This document shows, in pieces, positions 33,195 through 44,360 of a DNA stretch of 64,000 nt; position 1 is the first letter of the stretch, and each line of letters begins with the position of its first letter. The notes under the pieces were generated by a model. It was not told the origin of the DNA, ran no database searches, and worked only from the letters and a program-made list of their open reading frames with translations. Origin of the DNA: Mucidula mucida (lineage: Eukaryota; Basidiomycota; Agaricomycetes; Agaricales; Physalacriaceae). The DNA lies in NCBI GenBank assembly GCA_015501055.1, contig JADNYV010000019.1, positions 346,044-410,043 of the forward strand, read 5' to 3'. Both the position numbers and the translations under genes were made by a program.

Positions 33195-33407
33195 TTAGAA
33201 TAGAGCCTTTTCCAAGCTCCCATTGTAAGGTTGTCTAGTAGAAAGACCGATAGTAACACCGATCGATGGCACTAGCAGCGCCTTTGTGATGCAGTGAATT
33301 TGATAGGGATCACTATCGTCGTTGTTCAAGACAGTAACAATGACCTTGACGCCCGCCACAGCCCTGCGGAAGTCGGCTTGCCTAATTTGGGCAACGTCGC
33401 TCGTCAT
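33195..33407 (-). CDS. Possible small protein (70 aa)
   Basis: This is a complete short frame, ATG at 33407 and stop at 33195, reading MTSDVAQIRQADFRRAVAGV and on through KVIVTVLNNDDSDPYQIH to SLEKALF. It has a regular hydrophobic pattern and is head-to-head with MTG1, with 158 bp between the start codons. I know no homologue with certainty. It may instead be chance. Confidence 0.35.
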   Translation of the reverse strand: MTSDVAQIRQADFRRAVAGVKVIVTVLNNDDSDPYQIHCITKALLVPSIGVTIGLSTRQPYNGSLEKALF

Positions 33408-33565
33408 CAGCTTATGTCAACAAGATCAAATAAAAACTTGGTTTCTTTCGATCATTCGCGACGCGGGCGACTGACCGTCGTAGCATATCGCGCTCTCGCT
33501 TTCTTGCTATTCTGTGCATGCTCTAAGAAAGCTAGTGGTCGGTCTCTCTTACCTGAGGTAATACT

Positions 33566-35137
33566 ATGAGCTCGACAATGACACCTCTGGCGCGTATCGC
33601 AAAACCCGCGCTGCCCATCCCTCCGGCATGGTTCCCTGGTCATATGGGCAAGTTCACAAAGCAGCTGCCCACTCTGCTTACTAGAACGGACATCGTTCTC
33701 GAGGTCAGAGATTCTAGGCTCCCCTTAACGAGTATCAATCGTAACCTTCAAGGCAAGCTTTTGGTTCTTCGACGTTTGCTAGCATGTGCTCATGGGAAGT
33801 TATACTTTCAGAGGAACTGCGTCTGTGGCGAGACAAGCAGCGCGTGCACAACTATTCTATCGGTCAGCACATTGTTCTATTGAACAAGGCGGACCGCATT
33901 CCGGAATGGGGCATCACAGTAAGAACGTAAACTGTTCACCGTTTGGGGCATTTGTGATTGGGTACTCGTTTTTTCTGACGATTCGAATTTGCAGCCCTTC
34001 CTGTCTGTAATGAAGGACAAGTACCCGGAGCAGACGTTCATGTTCACCTGCCTACGAGATGTGGCGGATTGCCGCAAGGTGTACAAGGTACTTGCAGGTA
34101 ACGTTATTTCTATTGCGAGTATCGGACGCCGTCAATTCTATGCACCCCAGAGCTTGGCAAGCCGCATCCTCATCAGGAGAGCATCAATGTACTTATTGTC
34201 GGGATGCCAAACGTGGGCAAATCCTCGTTATTGAACGCGATACGAAATCAGGGAATCAAAGGGTGTATGTACTCGTCTTCTCTTTACTCCTGTCCTTCTG
34301 GGTTTACCGTTCTGCCTATAGCGACACCGAAAGCCGTTCGCACAGGCCCCCAGCCTGGATTGACACAGGCCCTCTCGAACCGCGTCAAGATCATGGAGGT
34401 TCCGCCCGTGTACGCTTTCGACACGCCTGGCATGATGCTGCCCTTCCTTGGCCACGGTCCAGCAGGCGCCGAAAGGGGGGCTAAACTCGCTCTGATAGGT
34501 AACGTAAGGTTGCCTTGTGCTATGTGCCGCCTTAACATCGAACTAGCGGGCATCAAAGAAGGCCTATATCAATCTGAAACCTTAGCAGAATACCTGCTCT
34601 ACAAACTCAACGTCCTGAATCCCATTAGTGCGTCTGGCGTCTCTTGCTTGTGAACATGTGGTTTTCAGCGGTTATTTTAGCGCCTAGCTATTTGTCGATC
34701 CTGCCCCCTGGGTCTTCGCCGACGGGGGATTTGGACGAGTTTCTATCGCAGCTAGCGCGGCGGATGGGGATGGTGGTGCGCCACGGGCAGTTTGACTATC
34801 AGCGCGCCGCAACCTTTTTCATCGACTGGTGGCGTAAGAAGGGTGGTCTTGCGGAGAGCGCAGATGCTACGGTTTCACACGGTGGGGATTCGACTTCCAA
34901 TGGCCCGCGGATGGGGGTGTTGGTGACCTGCGATTCCTAATGGACCGCTGCCATCGAGAGTTTGAAGAGCAGGCGGAGACAGAGGAGAAGGAGGGCAATA
35001 TGATTAGCGATGCGCAAAAGGAAAAGACTGTCCAGGAGGAGAAGGCCCGCGAGAGGGCGAAGAGGGTCATGGGCCAGGATGCGTACCAGAAATCTAGACG
35101 GACGATTCCTAGCAGCAGTCATAAGCGGCGACGATAG
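33566..35137 (+). CDS. MTG1: Mitochondrial ribosome-associated GTPase 1
   Basis: Start ATG at 33566; the N-terminus IPPAWFPGHMGKFTKQLP and DIVLEVRDSRLPLTSINRNL are the YlqF/RbgA/Mtg1 signature. The GTPase motifs are circularly permuted: G4 VLLNKAD first, then G1 VGMPNVGKSSLLN, and G3 DTPGMM. Later segments are AGIKEGLYQSETLAEYLLYK and a helical C-terminus. Mtg1 acts in the mitochondrial matrix in large-subunit ribosome assembly. Intron 1 appears to use a GC donor (caag|gcaagc ... cag). Near 34845-34890 the frame seems to slip by one base: WWRKKGGLAES continues to an early stop at 34938-34940, while a family-like tail (RWGFDFQWPADGG ... EEKARERAKR) lies in another frame to 35137. This is either a truncation of about 70 residues or a missing base. 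Confidence 0.88.
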
Positions 35138-35390
35138 CCGTACTAAGCCGCTGTCTTTACTGTAATCCATTCATTCTAATCCTTCTTTCTACGTTGGAGA
35201 AGTGCTTCGCTATTTAATCTCCCAACACGCATCGTTCTGCCGCGAACGGGAGGAGACATGGGATGACGACAGATAACGACCCATGCTGTCGGCGACGTGG
35301 GGACGTTATATAAGGCGCAACAATAAAACTTCCGATGCGGCGTAGTATTTTTTTCTGAACCGGCAATCCTAACCCCGTCCTGGCCCGTTC

Positions 35391-37518
35391 CTAATCCTGT
35401 ACGCGCCCGCCATCAGAAGAAACCTTCGAATCTGAATCTAAAGAAAGTCGCTCGGACGGGGTTCCGCGCACAAAGGTCTCCGTGGCCGGCCACAGCGTGC
35501 TGCACGTCCAGTAGACAAACGAGGCAACGAAGAACTGTATTTTTTTGATTTAACGTAAGGCAAGAGGAATAACATCAGAATCAGTACGCACTCCATAGAA
35601 CCAAGCGATATCGTAAATGTGATAGACATTGCCGACTTCGATGCGATTGTTGATGTTGTGGATCAGCCCGGGGAGGCATGGAGGGATTGTGCATAGCAGG
35701 GCTACCGCAGCGCGCCAGTTCTAAGAGAAGATATCTTAGTCGACGGCGATACGAGGACAGAGCTTGGGAACTCCTTACAATACCCCGCCAATATCGGTAA
35801 CGGCCATGAGAGTCGTACATGCCGGAGACATCGACACGAGACCGGTGAACCAGCCAGTACTAGAGGAAGAATGAAGTCTAAATTCGGTTACCACCATAGG
35901 GGCCGACTAGTACTCACATCTGTAACCATTCTGCAACAACAAGTCAGTGTGGCGCAAAAAAAGATTCTCGATGTAAAAAAACTCACATTCCAGCAAATGG
36001 TGCAAAGAATATAGAATACCCAGACACAAAGGTGAGAAACTTGGGGGCACTCGCCAGGATCTCCCAAGGACAAAGCGCCCACCCACCGAGCACCGCACAG
36101 ATGACCTGACCTCGCCGGATGTTGACGTACTTTGGGCAGAGCGCAGCCATGTCGTTGGCAGCACTAAGACTGTTCGTGGCGATATTCGTGCCCAGGGTAG
36201 CGAGGAAGAAGCTGGCTGCAGCGAAGAAGGCTGCGGCGCGGTTATCCCACTTTTCTATGAGGTCAAGCGGATCCCAGAGCGTCTCGTTATATAGGACTTC
36301 CCCGGCAGACGTAACTGCTATGCCGACAAAGGCCATAAACGTGAACGCTACAGGCATGACGGCTAGTTGGACTAGTTGACTGTGAATCCAACCATTAGTT
36401 AGTAGCGCCGGGGACAAGGTTGAAAACCGAAGCCTTACGATCTTGGATTTTTGGCATAACGCTTGTGCAGAAAGTCGTAAGAAATTCGGGTCATAGTTTA
36501 GCAGCGCCAGTCCACTTACTGTGAAGTCTGGAATATTCACCGCGAGCGTGGCGTAGCCTCCCAGTGCACTATTCAGCGCATGGAGCCACGCCCAGCGTAA
36601 GCTGCTCCCACTGAGCTTCGAATGCTTGGGCTCAAGCGAGATACTCGGCGGCGCTTTCACCATTGCCCAAATAAGTATAGTTAGCCAAGCCAGAGGAACG
36701 ATAACGGCTTTCGCCGTAAACAAGTGGCGGATTTTCTGGGGCGAGACGAGCATAAACGGGAGCTGGATGACCCAATAGATCATGTAGGTCATCATGCCTG
36801 TCAATTAGCCCTGTCAGCCTTCAAAGTTCAAGGTTAACGCAATCCACAAGTTGTTTCCCACCTGACGTCGTTATACCCGCACCTGTGGGGAGGCGATTAG
36901 GTATATTAGCAGTTGACGGCCAGATCGCTCTGAGCATCTGATACACGCATTTGGAGCCGGTGTACGTCTGGAAGGTATGGTCAATGGAAGAGCCTAGGCG
37001 TAAGAGAAATTGGGAAGGAACTTACGAATATACCGAACCAGAACATGGCGATTATGGCGCGTGTTATGACGGCAAAGTAGCTGAACCAGAAGCCAAATGA
37101 GGACCGGATGAGGACTGGGTGGGGGGCTGTTAGTGCGGAGATAATTATTAGAATGGGCGCTTACCTGGGAAAGAATACGTAGGCGCGCGCCTACCGCGCC
37201 ATTGAGAACGACGATAATCCGATTAGCGAATGTCCCAGCACGATGGCCGGAAAGGCCTGACGCCTGGAATTTCCCATTGAGCTCACGTCGTTCCGATCAC
37301 AGTAATGATTGAATTTCTACGAACCAAGAAAGCCCGATAGCGAGCATGGAGCTGCCGAATTGCCATACGGCGATGTTCGTGGAGGCAGTCACCCAATACG
37401 CCACGTAGTTTTTGGTGGACCATGTGCGCTTCTCTGGAGGGACAGGCTCCATATCGCTGTTAGACCAGGTCGTGTTCTCGGATAGAGCCCAGGTGGAGGG
37501 CGATATCCACGTCCTCAT
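35391..37518 (-). pseudogene. NCS1 nucleobase:cation symporter (Fur4/Dal4-like), frame broken twice
   Basis: ATG at 37518 opens the family N-terminus (SDMEPVPPEKRTWSTKNYVA; AYWVTASTNIAVWQFGSSM). Membrane segments follow: SSFGFWFSYFAVITRAII, AMFWFGIF, YMIYWVIQLPFMLVSPQKIR, then AVNIPDFT, RYAKNPR and QLVQLAVMPVAFTFMAFVGI. Further segments are AAFFAAASFFLATLGTNIA and FFAPFAGI-MVTDYW, with GRYRYWRGI near the end. This is the purine/pyrimidine/allantoin permease family of the plasma membrane. Two tiny exons (23 nt coding RYAKNPR, 13 nt coding MVTD) are needed. In the exon at about 37270-37165 the family sequence (RQAFPAIVLGHSLIG, then IVVLNGAVGARLRI, then VLIRSSFGFW) requires one extra base near 37215 and another near 37173; as written there is an in-frame TAG. 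It is a decayed gene or carries two assembly deletions. Confidence 0.8.
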
Positions 37519-38773
37519 TGTGCAAGTGGCGGAAAAGGCGTGAAGACGCGTCAAGGTTGGGGATAACTCGACGTTCGTCGTTCTTATCCAAAAGGATCAG
37601 CAACTTTGATGGGAACACGTCGGCTGCAGTGAGTTCACGTAAGTGATGCGCGATTCGAAGACTTTGACAATGAGAGGGTTGTGGGAGCCAGTGGTAGAAG
37701 CTTGAAGAAAATCCGAGTCATCACCAACTTCAAGTCTTTGGGGACTGGGGAGGTAGCTGAGTTTACTTGATTCAACAACTGGGGTTGGTGCAAATCCTTT
37801 TCTCCGATGGTCGCCGAATCTCCGAAGCTTGTCGACGATAGTCGCGTCTGTCCAGTAGATGCTCGTTACCTGCTCGAATCGGAGCCGTGAATAGACAGAC
37901 CCTGCCCAGTTCTATCTAGACTCTGCTGCTTAGATGATGGTCCATCCTTGGTGAGTTGCTCGGTAGTTTCTTGCGTACATTGTATTGGCACAGCCTCTCT
38001 CTGATAGCCGAGTCGCGTCTTGTGAGATCAACAACGCCACAAGGTGTTCAACTATCGTTATCGCTGTGGCTTTCAATGCAACCATCAATGAACGAGATGT
38101 GTGACTTTGCCTAAAGATGTGAGATCTTCATTGATTGTCAACGGTTGTGCGTAACTAACCTCACAAACGCTAGTGCTATAGCTCTAACGTTAACGTCAAG
38201 GAACTTGCTGCATCCGTGTTGCCGAGGACGACTGCGCAGTGGCGTTGGCATCGTGCAAACTATAGGTTAATCCGAGCATAGAACTGGATACATATGACTT
38301 TCTGGAGAGATAGTGGCAGCACTAATGCAGTTTCTTGTGTTCAAGTACTCTGTTTTAAGAGTTCTAACGTTATGATTCCACTGTCTCCAAATTCCTGGCC
38401 GGACCGAATCCACATTGATCAAGCAAGCGTGGCCAAGTGCCCGCATGCTATAGCTTGAGATAACTGACGGGCCAAGTGACGACGCATGATAAGGTTGTTC
38501 AGAAATTAACATATATTTTCATACCAGTCGACTGTCTCCTGTCGTATTGAGCTGTGCGTTTCGTCCGTTGCAACACAAAAGAATGTACGGGCTATGTTGG
38601 CCTGTACCGGAAGAAATTATGTGAAACGAATTTGATGGAATTCGAAGCGCGTGATGCCGACCGAGGCCAGCGGCGTGATCCTACCCACCGTGGAGCTCTC
38701 TCATCAACCACCACCATTCTCCAGAGTGGCGACTTGCACAAAAGCGGGATTTTGCCCTTTTCCCTAGGCTTCA
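37519..38773. other. Divergent spacer
   Basis: About 1.25 kb between the NCS1 permease (minus) and the mucin-like membrane protein (plus), containing both promoters. Short frames on either strand lack coding character. No repeats or RNA genes were recognised. Confidence 0.4.
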
Positions 38774-40134
38774 ATGCTGCCTTTTCTCATTCCTTTGCTC
38801 TTTGTCGACTTTGCCAATGCGTACAGTTGGCATTTTGAAGAGACGCCAAAACAGTGCGGCGATGTAACCGTTCAAATTTCAGGCAGCGATGGCAAGGGCC
38901 CGTACCGCATCCTTATCGTTCCCTATGGCTCTACTCCCTTTGCCAACAACACCGAAGTTCGGGTCATACAGAACAAGGAGTTTGCTTCGGACTCTGCAAC
39001 TTCTATCACTTTCCAGCTCCCGTTCCCAGCAAACTCGCAGTATGTAGCTGTCGTGCGTAGCATTATCATTCTCTATGCCTTTTCGCTGAATTTTTTTTCT
39101 TTAGGTCAGTGACGCTACAGGTTTCGGAAGCGGCGGAACAAGTGTTGTCGGTAGTGTTGAGGATTCGGACGACTCTTCCTGTTATGACGCCTCCAAGACT
39201 GTTTCCCCCCAATTCAACTTCTCAATAGAGCCCGAAAATCAAGTTGTCCAATGCCAATCGATGCGGATATTCTGGTTCAACGACATCACAGAGTACGTAT
39301 ACTGGGTATCTTTGTAGCCAGTTTGACTGATGCTCCCGCCAGTCCCAGTTTCATCGGTATTATTCCAGGAGGAGAATCGTTCACGGTACCGGGCTCAGAT
39401 AACCTTACTCAGGTGGCCAGTCAAGGGACTGGATTCAGCTGGACACCTAACATTCGCGGTGGTACAACCCTTCTACTAGTCGGCGGTGACAGTGGAGGAA
39501 TTGGAACTGGCGGAAGTGTCCTCAATACTGTCAGTAATGGGATCAACAACGACGGTTCTTGTCTTAGCGATGACAGCCCGAGTTCTACCCCGGGAACCCC
39601 AGCTGGAGGCTCGTACGCGACCAGCACATCCGGTTCGGGAACGGGTAGTGGAAGTAGCGGCGGTTCCAGCAACACGGGTGCCATTGTCGGTGGAGTCGTA
39701 GGCGGCGTTGTTGCAATCCTCGCTGTTGTCCTCCTTCTCTTCTTCCTCCGACGTCGTTCTCGCCTTCACAGACAACAGGGCGAGAAGCCTGTTGACTTGT
39801 TACACGACGACGAGGGCGACGAACGATCTCCTAGGGATGCTGAGCTCCCGCAGTATTACGAGCCAGAACCATTCATTGTCCCTGATCCGACTGTGGCGTC
39901 TGATTCTGGTCGCGGTAGTAGCGACGGGCGGCCGATCAGTCAATTGTTATCCGATAGGAGTGGTACACCGGACGGGATGTCATCGGAGCTGGGAGGAAGG
40001 GACCCATGCGTACTCTCCGCCCAGTCAATATCATACAGCACGATGATGCCGGTCCCAGTGGACCTCCTCCGGCTGATGAGGAGGAGCCTGAAACCGTCGA
40101 GCTTCCTCCAGCGTATACAAATATCCGCAAGTAG
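38774..40134 (+). CDS. Mucin-like single-pass membrane protein
   Basis: ATG at 38774 begins a signal peptide (MLPFLIPLLFVDFANA). The extracellular part has a conserved fold (CGDVTVQISGSDGKGPYRIL, then SPQFNFSIEPENQVVQCQS and a second part from about 39350), then a Ser/Thr/Gly-rich stalk. One transmembrane helix with GxxxG repeats follows (GAIVGGVVGGVVAILAVVLL) and a basic RRRSR stop-transfer. The cytoplasmic tail is acidic. Introns lie at about 39054-39105 and 39292-39341. Near 39990-40003 (gggaggaaggga) the frame appears to lose one base. The family-like end (DDAGPSGPPPADEEEPETVE, then LPPAYTNIRK, stop at 40132-40134) is in the shifted frame; unshifted, the frame ends at 40168. The domain plan resembles fungal surface sensors, but the ligand is unknown. 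Confidence 0.75.
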
Positions 40135-41388
40135 GCGCATGATACCTCTTTTCCTTCTTCGCCATTAGCTTTCCCGACTACTACAATCACCTCAACCGCT
40201 CCGCATTTATTTTACTCCTGTTATCGAAAAAGCTTTTTCTCGATTCTAGATTACATCTCTTCGACTCTTAGGATGGACCATATACGTTACTTACGACGCA
40301 GCGCTCGCTCCTTTGATTCGGTATACGTTTTCGTTGTGACATCGTATAAACACCATTCGGTGTCCATGCATGCATGTACATTATTCATCACCATCATCAT
40401 CTTGAATCCTGGGTTACATCTAAGTCGATGTCGTATTCCGCAGGTGTCTCCCAATAATGCCAGAACGACGGTCTTTTACCAGATTTAACAGTGCACATAA
40501 TTTTGTGCCGCACCTTTCGGACCCGCAAAACGATGGAACCAATATTCTATATAAGGTACTGAACTGTTCGTTTCGTAGCACTGGTGCAGCGACGTCGACA
40601 GCTTGATGACCGCCTGATTACCGCGATTAGATAGTGCGCCTAACACAGCCACACAAGAAACATTGTTGCCGACGGCGGGCCGGCCCGCCCTTCCTTTACT
40701 TCCCCGATCATGTCAACCAACTTTCAGTGCTCATTCTCGTCCTTGTATCTGATCAACGTCTTTGAATGTTGAACATCCTCGCGCCGGTTCATGGCGGCAT
40801 GCTCAACGCGAGACTACCAGGGCATCACCGACTGCCTTATCCTCCGAATCTGGATGAAGAACAATAATGACCCACACAGGCACAGAAAAAATGGAAGGCA
40901 GCTGAGCTCAGGGAATGGATGAATAGGCTGATGCGTCTCGGTTGTACATATGCTGACAAACGTGTTCCATCACCGAGCCACTATTTCGACTTTGCGTCGC
41001 CGGCTGGAGGCTGCCTTCCGCAGGCATTGATTACTTCCAAGCCTGCCGAACGAGCAAAGGACGGGTTTGTCCAAGTCTGGGTTACGTTTTACTTCTGTTC
41101 CCGATTTGGTAGAACAAAGTGGGGGAGATCCACGTGCCCGTGCTCTATAAAGTGGTGAACCTGAATTTCCAGGACTATCCTTCTGACTATCAAGACCCCC
41201 CTCCGCACCGAGTCTTGCTCTGCCTCTCTGTCGATTACATCTCGCTATCGACACATCTCTGCTCTATTTACACCATCCACCGTCCTTCTTGAAGGATATC
41301 GACCCCAATTTTAAAGCTGTTAAACTGTGGCGCTGACGCTTGTTCGTCGTTTCCTGCCTCTGACTGACATGGAAACCTTCCTAACGTC
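40135..41388. other. Intergenic region with promoter elements
   Basis: No gene was found. A CCAAT-like element and TATATAAG sit together at about 40538-40555, but no gene follows them that I can support. The last 250 bp are the promoter and CT-rich 5' leader of the gene at 41389. Confidence 0.4.
41144..41150 (+). promoter_or_regulatory. TATA box of the Pro/Ser-rich gene
   Basis: ctataaa lies 13 bp after a CACGTG E-box (41131) and about 240 bp before the start codon. It is followed by a CT-rich leader. Confidence 0.5.
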
Positions 41389-43964
41389 ATGCCAGGAATA
41401 TCATTCATCATGTTCCACACCTCCTCCATCAAGGCTTCGTTCCAGTACGTTGAGCCACTCGGTCTAACCCAGACCTGACTAAACGTCTCTGCAGGAAGTT
41501 GGGCAAGGCGACAGGATCTGGACGACCCTCTTCCCCGAAACTCTTGAACAGGATATCTTCTTCGTTTGGAAGGAGGAGCCCTGAACCTGTGGCTCTGCCA
41601 GTAACGGCAGCCACAATTCCCCCGCCACCACCATCCTCCCAGTCACCCGAGATCGCTTCCCCGTTCTCCTTCGAAGCTCAGCCCGACTATCTAGAAGCAG
41701 AGTTACTGCTCTTTCTCGCAGCCATCGGCACTGGAGACAACCCCGCGGCCTTCCGGGAAAGCTGCGAGCAGGAAATTGAGCAGTCGATTGAGGCTGTTCA
41801 AACTCTGTTTGTTTTCCCTCTTCCCCGAAATCTCCGGTGCTCACTGAATTTCAGGTCTCAGAACATGGAGGCCCAGCAACACCAGGCGCCGCCACCAATG
41901 GTGTCCGAGTCGACGGCTATGGTGGAGGACCGTCCACGACCCGCGATTCGCCCTATTCCTCGTCGAGCACGAGCTGCGGCCTCTATGCCAGCGCCGTCTC
42001 CATTCGCATTTAACGATATCCCGGACTATCGCCCGGATATCGTTTACCGAAGACCTACCACCCCGCCCCCCGACGCTGAACTTGAGTTCATGCCGGGGGC
42101 TGAGCTGCGCCATGAGCGCAATCTCATGGAAACCAAGGATCTGATGTTCGTCCCTTCGAGTTACTGCTTCCAAAATATAATCCTAATTGTTCATGTATAG
42201 CGAGCGGGAGAGGGCCAAGAACGCTGGGCAGTCGATTAACTCCCAAGGCTTGTTCTTGCCTGATCTGTACAACCGACTCGAGGCAGGAACGCGGGAAGCC
42301 ACCGCTATGTAATTGTTCTCCTTCTTTGGTGTCAGCCCGATCTCTAATTTCATTATTTAGCATGAAGGACTGCGCCAGGTTGTCGGCGGCGCAAGGCGCG
42401 CCTCCCGCCGTCCATTCTCCCGCACCTGCATCGCCAGGTGCACTCCCTTCCTCCACCTCGCCTCAAACAACTTCTCAGCAACTCGCCAAAGACGGCGATC
42501 TCGCGGGTGTGGCTCAGGATTTGGGGCGCGAGGCTGCGCTGGCTGCGTTCGCCGCCATGCGAAAGGAGAAGACGAAGTTCTCGACTCGCATCGCCACCAC
42601 CAAGGCACCTGTCTTCCAGTTCTCGGAAGAACGGTCGACATCTGGGATTTTCAAATCCTCGAACCCCATCTCGACAAGACCAAAGGCTGTACCTATGGAT
42701 GAGGACAAGACCCAGGTGGAAGAGACCAAGGCTGCTGACGCCGCCATGGACTCCGCTCCTATTGGAGTTAAGGTGACCACGCCACCGGTAGAGGAGGCTG
42801 ATATGGAAACAGCTGTCGAGTCTGCGGGGCCCGCTCATGTAGTCGCTCCCGAAGTTCCTACGGCTGGTACTATCGAGGCCATTGTGATGGCTGAACCCAC
42901 ACCCACCGTCGAGGAGGTATCTGTTCCAGTCATGGAACTTGAACCTCCGGTCTCTATTACAGTCGTCGAGCCAGCGCCATCATATTTCCAATCGTCGTCT
43001 CCGCTGTTCGACATTGCCGACATTTACGCCGACCTCGATCTTGCAGCATCATTCTGCCCGCCACTCCTTGCTGGACCCGACGACATCTTCGACCTCAGTG
43101 CATTTCCTGAGGCTCAGTTCGTTGATGATCTCCCTTCATGGGAGTCATTTGCTGGTCTCACTCCTGCTGTTTCTGTCCCGGCTGTGTCGCCCACTCCAGC
43201 TGCAGCTCCTTCTGCCTATACTGCTGATGATGAAGCAATGCTCGTCGACGACGAGTGGGCGATGGATGGAGTTTGGCCTTCGGGAGTCGCGATATCATAT
43301 CACTATTCCGAGTTTGACATTGTAGTCGACACACCCGCGGACATGGCTGCAGCTGAGCGAGACAGGATTGCGTGGGTGAAGCAGTGCCGCGCCTCCGAGC
43401 CTGTGGCCATTGAGGCTGACGAGGAAGAGATTCCGGGGTTGAACCTGCCTCCGCCAACGTCTTCTCCGGCCTTTCGTTGCGCATCCTTCGAGTGGAAGAA
43501 CCTGGATCTAGGACTCCCAGGATCAAGTCTTTACTCCCCACCCTCTCCCGGCAGCGATTCGGATAACAGTGATGGTGGGCCGCCGACACCGAAGGATGTG
43601 TACGATCCGTACGATCCAGAGGAGATTGCGCTGTACGGCGGATTCAATGATGGCCTCACGAAGTAAGTTTTCATGATTTTGAAAGAGCATTCAACTAATT
43701 CATTTCTTATAGGGTCTCTCCGTTGTTTGAGGATCCCTTCTCGACCGAGAAGGTGGATGCCTTGTTGGAGTACCTGGTGGGAGACATGGATCTCGGCGGC
43801 CCGCCGAGTCCTGGTTCGTTGGTGGACAGGAAGTCAGGTGCAAAGTACGTTGTTTTTCCATGATCTCAAAGACTTTTCAACTAACATGATTTGTTAGGGC
43901 TTCGACCCAAAAGCGCTACTCACCGTACGCCGGTCGTCGTCCAACTGCAGCTGATTTCTTTTAG
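41389..43964 (+). CDS. Hypothetical Pro/Ser/Ala-rich acidic protein
   Basis: This is a multi-exon gene. The start is ATG at 41389 (MPGISFIM) or 41410 (MFHTSSIKASFQ), spliced to KLGKATGSGRPSSPK. The structured-looking parts are EAELLLFLAAIGTGDNPAAF, DIPDYRPDIVYRRPTTPPPD and GQSINSQGLFLPDLYNRLEA. The rest is low-complexity, acidic and Pro/Ser-rich, with a tail of short exons reading SPLFEDPFSTEKVDALLEYL and KRYSPYAGRRPTAADFF, stop at 43962-43964. Introns include about 41455-41494, 42145-42199, 42309-42360, 43665-43712 and 43845-43898, with consistent phases. I do not recognise the family. The acidic, disordered body with few hydrophobic blocks would suit a nuclear regulatory or scaffold protein, but that is inference. 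Confidence 0.6.
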
Positions 43965-44360
43965 ATTTCTCTTTTTTTTGCTCTGTTCCGGACTTGTATC
44001 GCTATTGTGCTCTCGCGTTCTGTGTAATGTACTTGTATTGTGCTGTGTTTGTTGTCCTCCTGTTGTCTGCTCCGTTTGTATCTGCCTCGCTGTCTTAATG
44101 TTGTCTGTTCTGCTTGTATTTTTCCCGCCACTTTGCCCTCTTAGATACTTTTTCGTCACGTCGTTCTAGCGTGGCATTGTCAATGAAAGTTTCTGGGGGA
44201 GGTGTTCGGGTTTTTTTCTGTCCATGCGGTGTGATCATTTAAGCAAAATTTTCAATTTTGAGCAAGATTGTCTGTCTATGGTAAATTCTTGACTAAACTA
44301 TTGCTAGGGGGTACATGATATAAACTATCAGCTGGAGATTGTTTACCATCTATGGAGTGT
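43965..44360. other. Convergent 3' spacer
   Basis: This is T-rich 3' UTR-like sequence between the convergent ends of the Pro/Ser-rich gene and the ferric reductase gene. No gene was found. Confidence 0.4.

Noticed and set aside
38774..40168. Unshifted 3' end of the mucin-like gene
   Set aside because: The residues after about 39997 in this frame are Arg/Leu-rich and unlike the family tail, which is found in the neighbouring frame.
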